Assembly: GCA_001969505.1 (NCBI GenBank)
Contig: LSSK01001721.1
Location: 1-21,272 of the forward strand
DNA from: Zancudomyces culisetae
Taxonomy: Eukaryota; Kickxellomycota; Harpellomycetes; Harpellales; Legeriomycetaceae
Length of the DNA stretch: 21,272 nucleotides
Direction: 5' to 3'
The notes under the pieces were generated by a model that worked only from the letters and a program-made list of their open reading frames with translations, was not told the DNA's origin and searched no databases. Numbering within the stretch: position 1 is the first letter of the stretch; every line of letters begins with the position of its first letter. The translations under genes and the position numbers were made by a program. Of the stretch, positions 1-8,332 are shown piece by piece.

Positions 1-76
1 GTTAATAAAAATACTTGCAAAAACGGTAAAGTCGGCATCAAGCGACAAGAATAAAAAATATTTTTGACAAAAAAAT

Positions 77-149
77 GGGGACTTAGCTCAGCTGGGAGAG
101 CGTGCGACTGAAGATCGTACGGTCCCGAGTATAATCCTCGGAGTCCCCA
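77..149 (+). tRNA. tRNA-Phe(GAA): tRNA-Phe (anticodon GAA), intronless
   Basis: A complete cloverleaf folds. The acceptor stem pairs 77-83 with 142-148 (7 of 7), the D stem 86-89 with 98-101, the anticodon stem 103-107 with 115-119 (one G-U pair), and the T stem 125-129 with 137-141. The anticodon is GAA at 110-112, with A149 as discriminator. CCA is not encoded, as expected for a eukaryotic nuclear tRNA. The A box (TAGCTCAGCTGG) is normal. The T-loop at 130-136 reads TATAATC instead of the near-universal TTC-R-A pattern, so the bases at standard positions 55 and 56 are changed. The gene may be slightly degenerate, or the bases may be sequencing errors. There is no intron. Confidence 0.9.
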
Positions 150-150
150 C

Positions 151-156
151 TTTTTT
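151..156 (+). terminator. RNA polymerase III T6 terminator of tRNA-Phe
   Basis: A run of six T residues starts two bases after the tRNA discriminator base, the usual place and form of a Pol III stop. Confidence 0.8.
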
Positions 157-897
157 AATCATATGTACAATTTTTTGTTGTATAACTAGCAGAATATATG
201 TATCATAGTATAATCTACTTATTTTTGCTAGTGTATCAATTTCTATTGAATGCAGAGCATGATATCCTTGTAATATCAACAACAATTAACAATGTTAACT
301 TAAGTGTTTTAGTTTTATGTATAATCCATAGAATTAAATAATCTAGACAATAAAAATTGGAATAAATGGATGGCGTATGGCCTAGAAATAAAGAGAGACG
401 AGTTCTAGTTAGTTAGTCCTTTTAATGTTACCAAAAAATAATTTTAACTCAAACTCAACAACAGTCCATTTACCACACTATCAATGAGATCATGGTCTTA
501 GGGAGGAATGAAGAACATCTTTATTGATATTAGGAGAATTGCTGAAAGGTCAGTGCATATGATTTGGATCTGACAGCGAAATGAGAATCAATAGTATTTC
601 TAAACATATTTATACTTCTCATTCGTTTTTTAAATACATAGTGACTATATAGTAATTAATAACTATTATATTTACTTGGTATATATTAATATTACAGCAT
701 TAATAAATTGCTACAGAATTGGTCAATTTACAGTGGCTCGAATACAACTCTCATACCCAGTACATACCAGACTGTGTTACAATTTTAATGAAATTATGTG
801 TTTAATTAACTATTTAACATGGCTTACTCTAAATATTTCTAATACCTGGTTTTATAAGCATTAAACAATTTTAATAATTTAAAAACCACTTTAACTA
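157..897. other. Gene-poor AT-rich stretch
   Basis: No gene can be supported here. Open frames are short and mostly lack ATG starts. A 21-codon ATG frame near 510 and a 62-codon non-ATG frame near 676-864 show no recognisable motif. Confidence 0.6.
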
Positions 898-1188
898 CTA
901 CCTTTTGTAAAATATGATAAGGAATACTATTCCTATGATGTCTATAATAGTTAGTACAAAAAATACTATAAAAAACTCGTACTTAACCCATCTATTTAAA
1001 AGCAACAGTATCAGTATGGATACAAGGCTTATTATTCCCAACACCATTCCTGCTATAATGGTTGATGTTAGCTTTACAAACTCCAAGGCAAACTCAAGCG
1101 TTCCCAAAAAATAGGTTATATATAATGCCACCACAAACATCCTTCTTTTGGTATTAACCTTTGCTGTGTCTAATATGCCATTCTCCAT
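898..1188 (-). CDS. Small hypothetical multi-pass membrane protein
   Basis: The first ATG of this frame is at 1188 and gives about 96 residues. After a short polar start (MENGILDTAKVNTKRR) the protein is almost entirely hydrophobic. It has three likely membrane segments, around residues 17-37, 43-65 and 70-92, and ends in the basic tail YKR. I recognise no family. Just upstream on the same strand (1384-1193), a non-ATG frame contains FNDKVYIIANSQRKN and overlaps the start of this one in another frame, so the pair may be a broken or spliced older gene. Nearby DNA also looks decayed, so this may be a relic. Existence as a gene is uncertain. Confidence 0.3.
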   Translation of the reverse strand: MENGILDTAKVNTKRRMFVVALYITYFLGTLEFALEFVKLTSTIIAGMVLGIISLVSILILLLLNRWVKYEFFIVFFVLTIIDIIGIVFLIIFYKR

Positions 1189-1416
1189 TTTTTCACCATT
1201 TCTTTTCAATTAAAACCTTAGTTTCTTCAGACTTGTCAATTGTGTTTTTTCTTTGAGAATTCGCTATAATGTATACTTTATCATTGAACAGATTTATTAT
1301 TTGTTTAAATACCTCAAACCATCCTTTATATTGCACTAACAAGACAATTATTATTCTGGATTTAACTTCTAAATAATCTCGCAAATCTAAAAATCAATCG
1401 CATTTACCTCTTGAAG

Positions 1417-2219
1417 ATGCCAAGAGCTGACCAATGGGCATATTTCCTTATTTATTCAATTTACCAAGTTATACTGTCAATCTCTCATGTTTATTACCGC
1501 AATTTGTAAAAAAGCTACTACATCTATCTATTTTTCTTTCCCAACCCATCAAATGGTATTTTGCAAAAGTATGGAATAGATACAGCCAACAGCTTTGGTT
1601 GGACATATTTTAGTTGTTGTTGGATTCAAGTCTTGGTCTATGGTCTTGGTATATATACTTTGCTTTGGGCATCAAATCCGCCGTGTTTAGTGGATAGAGG
1701 CAAAATATAAAATAGCTGGTACATTTATTAAATGCATTGAATTGTTTCTAAAAGACATCAAACGGATATCAGCATGTTTCAAAACACAACAAATGGGATT
1801 CATACTTCGCCATTTGACTAGGTGGCCTTAAACTTTTACATACACATTAAAAGCCCACCAACATTCTTACAGAGTTAGAGAAAAAGAAATACAAACGCTA
1901 TATACTTTTAGTATTTTTTTTGGGATCATTGTAATTCTATTAGGAATATGGGGAAATAAACTTTTCCTTGATAAGAAATGGATACTTGAAAATAAAAGTT
2001 ATGGGATTAAAAGTATCCGAGTTCTTTCTAGTTTTTGGAGTAACTTTATAAGTATTATTAACCAAAGTGTATAAGTGTTCGGGTATACTAGCAGCTCCTT
2101 CCCAAGCTATTATACTCTTTATGATGAAATGTTAGTGACATAAGCTTCTATATAAGTATATCATTACGAACAGAGCTGAGTTTAGAATCGTAGTAGCATT
2201 TATATTTATCACATATTAA
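1417..2219 (+). pseudogene. Probable decayed multi-pass membrane-protein gene
   Basis: A run of plus-strand open pieces, each hydrophobic and protein-like, lies in order but in shifting frames. 1417-1509 starts with ATG and reads MPRADQWAYFLIYSIYQV, a first membrane segment. 1510-1710 holds two overlapping frames with ALVGHILVVVGF and ASNPPCLV. 1691-1831 contains WIEAKYKIAGTFIKC. About 1879-2074 contains KYKRYILLVFFLGSL and then, in another frame, IVILLGIWGNKLF. 2151-2219 contains TNRAEFRIVVAFIFITY. Stops and frame changes fall inside the blocks (for example between CLV and WIEAK near 1690), and I could not find a splicing scheme that joins them. The order of segments, a PC motif after the second one and an R-x-E block before a late one recall fungal seven-helix receptor/RGS-type proteins, but that family assignment is a guess. 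Fainter open pieces continue to about 2760. Confidence 0.35.
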
Positions 2220-3618
2220 TAGCTCTATAAAACTTGTATCATAGTTAAATTTAAACACTATCACCTCCTACTAGAGTTTTAGCGTTCTTATTCTGGAATA
2301 TTTTGAATAATATGGTGTAGTACATGTAAAGAAAAATATAAACATGAGCTTAAATGGTTTTCTTGGGAATAAAATATAATAGTATATATAAGATTTGTAT
2401 CTCTATCAATATCATTTTATATTCATTAATCGTATCAATCAAGATATATGAGTTCTTTATGTATGTTTTGGAGATTTGGTATAAAGGTTCGACCGTTTCC
2501 CACAAAAATGAGTTTTAATGGTATAAAAAGCTCACATTTATAGGAATTCAGGCCAATCTGGAATACTAGTTGCATTAAATGGCTGTACTCACGATTGCAA
2601 CAGCTTGTACCGAATATACTAGCGGTGCTCATAAAAATACTAGCATTTATATGGCTAATGTTTCAAGTCAGCAAAGTCTTATCTAGTTGGTTAATGAGTG
2701 ATTTCCATGTGTTTCTAGAATTGTTATCTAGTGGAAAAGTCCAAAAAAAGAAATAACAAAAAGATAAATTGAGAAAGGGTGGATAAGATCAAAAGGAAAA
2801 ACGTTTTCTTGCAACAGCCCCCCCCTTAATTTTAACTTGTGTGAGCAAAAGCATAGGTTTTTTTTTGGGCAGGATTGCGCTGCCAATTACAGCAAAATAA
2901 ATGAATTAATTTGGTTGGTGTTAATCGAAATAAAATATAGTTTTCTGAGATTGTAATAATAGGTAACTAGTACCATTTAGTCATACTTTTTCTATTCAGA
3001 AAACCAATGCAGCTTTTTAATGAAAGAGTATTCGAAGTTATATCCAAAAAGGCAAACCATTTACAAAATGCCAAAATGATTCAAAAAGAACGGTTCTGTT
3101 TACATTTTCGTGTCATCTAATTACGTTAGTTTGTATGTTACAAAAATGGTATTGAAATCAAAAAACTACATTCCGGCAAAAGCAAAAATAGCAAAAACTT
3201 ATTATTTTTCTGCCGATATTTTCTCAGCTAAATGGGAACACAATAAAAGAATTGAGGTACAATGGCATTCAATTTCGATTAATACATGATCTCGAATTAT
3301 TTTAAAAATATGGGGGAGGAGCAGCGCAATATGATTTTGAGGAGATACTAGGCACTAAAAAAAATAGGATAGCCAAAACAAAACAAAACAAAGTAAATTA
3401 AGCAAGGAACAAAAAATTTCGTGACAAGTGCAGCAAAAAAAAATTTTTTTTTAGCGCACTGTTTCATTAAATAAATACAATTTGTAATTGACGCTCAAGT
3501 TACTAGCGGTTAAACTAAAAAAGTCCATAAAACAATTGCAAATTTTAAATTGTAATATTTCTATAGAAAATATTATTTATTACTTTCAAAAAACAGTACC
3601 GGAAAGAGAGCAGCTAAA
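2220..3618 (+). other. Gene-poor stretch upstream of the acidic protein gene
   Basis: No supported gene. Short open pieces at 2440-2760 may continue the decayed gene upstream. A 37-codon ATG frame near 3007 has no recognisable features. The part nearest 3619 is rich in A and T tracts, including A9T9 at 3435-3452. Such poly(dA:dT) tracts are commonly nucleosome-poor promoter sequence, so this is the likely promoter and 5' leader side of the 3619 gene. Confidence 0.5.
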
Positions 3619-4095
3619 ATGAGCGAAGTCACAGCCAAGGCGCAAGGAGAAACATTGGGAGTACAGGGAGAAGTAGCTGACTTTAAGAATGCCAGCGCTG
3701 CAGGAAATGCCAAAGAACAGGCTGCAGAAGCCTCCAAAGGCACAAAGAGAAGCCACGAGGAAATAGAAGGTGAGGAGGAAGAGGAAGAGGAAGAGGAAGA
3801 GGGTGGCGAGGAGGAGGGTGAGGAGGAGGAAGAGGAGGAATTTGAAGAAGGTGAGGGTGAGGAAGGAGAAGAAGAGGGAGATGAGGGCGAGGAAGGTGAA
3901 GAGGGAGATGAAGAAGAGGAAGTATATGAGGATGATGAGGACGATGAAGAGGGATCGCAATTCGGAAGCGAAGGTGACGAAGAGGAGGGAGAATTTGAAG
4001 AAGAGGAGGATGGCGAAGAGGAGGGAGAGGAGGATGACGAAGAAGAGGAAGAAGAGGCCGATGAAAACCCATCAAAGAAGAGAAAAATAAATTAA
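3619..4095 (+). CDS. Prothymosin-like highly acidic nuclear protein
   Basis: This intronless 158-residue ORF starts at an ATG in good context (gcagctaaaATGa). Residues 1-45 are mixed and polar, including TKRSHEE. Residues about 46-151 are almost entirely Glu, Asp and Gly. The protein ends in PSKKRKIN, a basic nuclear-localisation-type tail. The layout (Met-Ser start, no hydrophobic core, long acidic middle, terminal KKRK) is that of prothymosin-alpha-type proteins, which bind linker histone H1 and act as histone chaperones. Acidic tails of ANP32 or nucleoplasmin proteins look similar, but no folded domain of those families is present. The other long frames here, one Arg/Lys-rich and one Pro/His/Leu-rich, are by-products of the GAG/GAA repeat DNA. 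Function is inferred from composition only. Confidence 0.8.
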   Translation: MSEVTAKAQGETLGVQGEVADFKNASAAGNAKEQAAEASKGTKRSHEEIEGEEEEEEEEEEGGEEEGEEEEEEEFEEGEGEEGEEEGDEGEEGEEGDEEEEVYEDDEDDEEGSQFGSEGDEEEGEFEEEEDGEEEGEEDDEEEEEEADENPSKKRKIN

Positions 4096-4934
4096 TTACG
4101 CTTATTCCATGGATATACTTTTTGTTTTTGCCTTATTCGATCGTACTAGGTCTTTTATTTTACAAATATTAGCTCAATAATCATTTTACGCTTTTATTAT
4201 TGGTACAATTTATTGGAAGTAATTCTGGATGTTTTGAAAATATATATTGTATAATTAAACAAAAGAGATACAGTTTGTTTTAGGTTAGTGGAAAAGCTAG
4301 TTTTAGATATAAGCCTTCAATTACTATAAAAAGCAATATTGCCACATCTTCCTTAGTTGGTGGATCTTAAAGATTAAACATTGCTTGAATAATTTGTTTT
4401 GTCTTTTAATAGAGAAATGTAGTAGCACATTACTACGACAAGGAAAAAAAACTATAACTATAAGTTTAGTACACTGTCTTCATTACGCACCTGTAGCTGC
4501 TAAACTTGTAGTTTTATAGTGAGTCAAAAAGTAGGTTAATGGCAATATATAACTACCCCTGTCCACCATATCTGTTGATTACGCAAGCCTTATTGGGTAA
4601 AAGGCTCTGTAAACATCGATTTGTAGGCTTTGTTCAACTCCAAGTTTATTAGCAAGGTTTTGCTGAAAAATAAAAAATTGCAAAGACAGGTTTGTTTGTT
4701 GAACATAGGTATTATGGTACAGGTAGAAAAACAGTATACGAAATTCTTGCAAAAGGCGTATTTGACAAAACGCAAATACACAGAATTATAATTGAAGGTG
4801 ACAGGAGCAAAACGAATTCTCTAGATCTTTGTAAAAGTTAAATCTCAGCCGAAACGAAAAATGGCGTTATGAAATCAACAAGAACGGCGAAATAATAAGG
4901 GTGACATACAAAAAAGAGACAAGTATCAGAAGCA
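4096..4934 (+). other. Spacer with unresolved open stretches
   Basis: This is the 3' side of the acidic-protein gene and the 5' side of the 4935 gene. At about 4540-4841 two overlapping plus frames stay open for 50 or more codons. One starts at an ATG near 4540 (MAIYNYPCPPYLLITQ) and, after a stop, resumes with EHRYYGTGRKTVYEILAKG. The other reads KVLLKNKKLQRQVCLLNIG. I could not join them with plausible splice sites and recognise no family. Confidence 0.4.
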
Positions 4935-6549
4935 ATGTCGAAAATATTACTGCAGGGTTGGTTGGAAGATTTTGTGGCCACAACTGGGTTTAAATTAGGA
5001 AGAGTGTACCACGAGGTGAGGGTTTTGCAGATATGTAAATTCACGACATATCTAAGCGGAAAAGAGTATTGTGATGTACAGTTAAGCGTCTCAGATGGAA
5101 AGGCCATGATTAAAGCCACAATCTGTGAAAAAAGTGTGATGGAATTTGAGAAAGTCAACAGAAAAAGAATTACACAGTGTGTTGGGCTCTATATTTTGAT
5201 ACAAACATATACCTTTGACTACTTACCATATTACGGAGACGGTAAATACGACTATGGTCACGCACAAGCAGGTAGAAAAAGAAATATTGAAGAGAATTCC
5301 TGCAGTACTGGCGAGTATTTACTTAGAATTTCGAGATTCTGCCATGTGGGTGGGGAAGGAACAGGTATATTTAATTCCGAAAATCTGATAAATTTACACG
5401 ATAGCGAAGTGATAAGAGAGAAAATCAAGGGTAAGATGATACAGGTGCACAGCATTTTATGACTGTTTCCAAGTGTTTTTTTCTAGAGGTATTATGCTTT
5501 ATATCTTGTTATTATTCTCAAAAGCGTAACGTTTTTGAAAAAATGTTGAAACCATCTGTAGCATGTTCAGGTATATTAAGCTAGCAAAGGATTTTATCAA
5601 CATATATACTGTACAATTTATGACTTTAATAAATAGTGAGAAGGCTACTTTTGGTAAAGACAGGCGAAAATATATCACAAGTAGATATAAAGGCTAATCA
5701 GGCTGCTGGATTAAACACCTCTGCACCAAAACAAAGTATTTTGGAAGGTCTGCTTGGAAATTCTGGTGACTGCACTTCTGTTAGTAACAGAGGAAATGAT
5801 GTATGTTATTAACAATAAAACCAGATGTATATAAATAAGTTTTTCGGCTAAAAGCATGATATGCGCAAATAGAGTTTCCTGGAAATGCTTGTAAATGTGA
5901 AGCCAAGTATAATTCGAAATAAGGTACCCTAAATAACAACCTGTATGTGTCTTGTATCAAGATCAATTGTTTTTTTTATCCTGCTGCAAATATTATTTAT
6001 GCTAAATAGCAGCAGCACTTTCCAGAGAATAGTGTCGTGCAAATAGATCCACGAATTAGAGCTATGTTAACCAAGGTTAAAGGTATTTCAAGATTTTCCA
6101 TAATGTTAGTGCTGATATAAAGTATTTTTGTCAACTAATGTAATAATTGAAGTGATTTGAACTGCTGTCTTTGTTGGGATTCAAAATTTGTAAATTGGAA
6201 TTTATATTAAATAGGCGATGATGGTAATGGTGATAATGATGATAATATAAACACAGGATGTGGCAACAACAGGCTTGTGGGGCAGCCGACAGATATGTTT
6301 GTAACCAGCTTGACACAGGAGGCTGTTCCTGGAGATGTATCAAATTTACTTGTGGAGGACACGGATTGTGATAGCTTTGAGGCTACAGCGAGTGGTAATC
6401 TTGAGAGCCTAAATGTGAATGCCCGTGAAACACAGCAGCCACATAAGCTTAAAAACAAGGTATCCAGCGAAATGTTTGAGGTATTTGGTGATGAAGATGC
6501 ATTTACAATTGATGCAGATTTATGGTTTGATTCCCAAGCAAACCGCTGA
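4935..6549 (+). CDS. TPP1/Tpz1/Est3-like telomere OB-fold protein, four exons
   Basis: The exons are 4935-5430, 5637-5800, 6010-6082 and 6215-6549 (355 residues). The second acceptor could instead be at 5663, which keeps the frame and drops nine residues. Phases agree at every junction. Residues 1-165 match the pattern of the OB fold shared by TPP1 (vertebrates), Tpz1 (fission yeast) and Est3 (budding yeast). The matching features are an N-terminal LLQGWLEDFV (invariant Trp, here W9), a VQLSVSDGKAMIKATI strand pair (conserved Asp, D54), a CxxS-type helix with MEFEKVNRKRIT, and a late strand, EYLLRISRFCHV. The stretch from the helix onward is closest to Est3. In this family the fold recruits telomerase and helps cap chromosome ends with POT1. 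Residues 166-355 form a polar, acidic tail ending in FEVFGDEDAFTIDADLWF, absent from the 181-residue Est3 but expected in a Tpz1-type bridge. The gene converges on END3. The fold call is by eye, so the family is likely but not proven. Confidence 0.72.
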
Positions 6550-6842
6550 TGACACCAGCATGCCCAGCTGGCCTGTATAATAGCCCTGTGGTTTTGCTTA
6601 TTGATTTTTGTGCCTGTTTTATTAGAATACAATGTTTATTGGACACTCGATTCTAGCTTTACACAGATTGTAAAGTTTCAGTGATGGTTAAAGTTGGCTA
6701 TAATAATCTTGATAATCTTAATAATAATAATAATAATAGTAATAATAAACGCCGATAATAGTTAAACAAGTAAGGTGAGAAATATCCATAAATTGAACCA
6801 AAACACCAACAAAGCTCAGTAAAACCAAACTCACTAAAGTAC
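6550..6842. repeat. Convergent spacer with AAT-type microsatellite
   Basis: This is the short 3' spacer between the two converging genes. About 6701-6748 is an imperfect TAA/AAT repeat, including eight near-perfect units. Nothing else is seen. Confidence 0.7.
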
Positions 6843-8332
6843 TCAATGTAGTTCAGATTCAATCTCCTGTAGATAGTTTCGAAGTTCGGATTGCTGGTAT
6901 TCAAGAGCATGTATGTGTGTTACCAAGCAATCATTTCTACGTTTCAGCTCATCAGAGTTGGATTCCTCGTTGATTCCAGTCATACGCTTTTTCACCACAC
7001 CCACCAAATGTTCGCTAAATTTACGAACTTTGGTTTTGTGTTCAAGGTAGCTTTTAAATGCAGGATCAGTTTCGGACCTATTTAGTTCCGTTCCACTGCG
7101 ATACAATTCATCCCTGCTTCTACTATTGCTTTTGTAAGTTGGCACACCGTGAAGTGGCGAGCTTAGTCCCGAAGAGTTTGATTTCACGCGAGTGATATAA
7201 TTATCCGCAATACTTGCACTTTCCCTGGCTTTCCCCTTACCCATTGTATCAGACGTACGTTGAGTTTCAAAGGATTTCATTTCTGAAATTCCAAACATAT
7301 CATTAAATCCTGAAGGTGTTATTGTTTGTTCATTATTCAGCAATCCCTGTGTGCTTTTAATTTTGTAATCATCCAAAAATTTAAAGTTATTCTGTTCCAT
7401 CAAATCCATTAAAATTCCAAACTGATCCTTGGTCAATCGTTGTACATTATATACATCAACTGTATTCCTATATAGTCAGTTTGTATGATCACACTCTTTT
7501 TAATCGATGCATCTAGGACTTTTCAACAATATATACTATGCGTTGTCATCTAGAAAAGTAGCCTATACATATTGCGCTGAAGCTCAAACTCAAACTCAAA
7601 CTCAAAATACACTTACCATAGTTTCATAATCTCATTCCACGGCTTTCCAGACGTTTTCAGAAAGTCACCGAGTGCAGTAAGAGTTACAGTACTCTGACCA
7701 TTTGCGTATTGATCAAAATACACATCACTCCTTGTTTTGTTGTGCATCGAGGGTGTCAACTCAGCGGCTATTTTCTCCTCTGAGCCAAAATTCGTGGAAA
7801 GCAAATGTTTTTTGGTATTTGGTATAAAGTTTTGCGGAAGACTTTTGGGTAGTGTCCCCAGTTCACCCGACTTCACGCTTGTTATAAGCTTCATCGCAAC
7901 ACAGAATTCGCTAAAGTCTAATCGGCCATCCTTATCGATATCTGACAGCTCCCTAGTATAAATCAGTTCGATTTAGCGCATTTTATTTATAGAACGCTTT
8001 GTGCTTTACGCAAAATAGTCAAGTTCATTTAAAAGTCAAAATAGGTATCCAAGAAAAACTTGCCATATATCTCTTAATTGCTCTCTCTGCAAACCCGATA
8101 ATGAAAATAATTTGAAGCAAGATTCGCCTATGTATAAACAAGAGTTATAAATTCCACTTTTCTAACATTCCCAAAAGGGATTTTCGTATTATATTTTTGA
8201 TATTCTCAAGAAGGGAAAATACAAATAAATAAAAATCGCTCTCTTACCAGATAGGAATCCGTCTACAGGCCCATATTCCTGAAAAACCTGAATAAATTTT
8301 GCTTGTTCTTGCTGTGTCAGCCCCAAGTCCAT
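6843..8332 (-). CDS. END3: End3, EH-domain endocytosis and actin-patch protein
   Basis: Minus-strand exons are 8332-8248, 8127-8064, 7952-7617 and 7467-6843, giving 369 residues (yeast End3 has 349). Residues 5-95 form an EH domain: LTQQEQAKF, GFLSG, LRDIW, then a canonical EF-hand loop DIDKDGRLDFSE (residues 54-65, D/D/D/D/E ligands) followed by FCVAMKLI. A second, degenerate EH-like repeat covers about 117-185 (VTLTALGDFLKTSGKPW, RLTKDQFGILMDLM). The C-terminus is a predicted coiled coil (residues about 330-369), as in End3. In yeast, End3 binds Pan1 and Sla1 at cortical actin patches and is required for endocytic internalisation. Intron 2 uses a GC donor: the frame and the EH motif IW-ELSD are restored only by GC-AG splicing. 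The start ATG follows a polypurine leader and lies directly before the EH domain. Confidence 0.93.
7583..7606. repeat. CTCAAA hexamer repeat (4 units) in END3 intron 3
   Basis: Four perfect CTCAAA units (TTTGAG in the transcript) begin 11 nt into the intron, just after its GTAAGT donor. Confidence 0.9.
7953..8063 (-). other. GC-AG intron in END3
   Basis: On the minus strand the exon ends ATATG and the intron opens GCAAGT, then closes in ACTAG before GGAGCTG. Joining here gives TG+G (Trp) in the invariant EH motif. The nearest GT donor, two bases downstream, would leave the wrong phase. Confidence 0.85.

Noticed and set aside
1193-1384. 63-codon minus frame with FNDKVYIIANSQR, faintly like PGP phosphatase (Gep4)
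   Set aside because: No ATG start, no catalytic motif and no clear extension; the resemblance is too weak to name.
3770-4090. Arg/Lys-rich plus frame and the antisense Pro/His/Leu and Phe/Leu frames
   Set aside because: All result from GAG/GAA repeat DNA read in other frames; only the acidic frame has a good start and a sensible NLS end.
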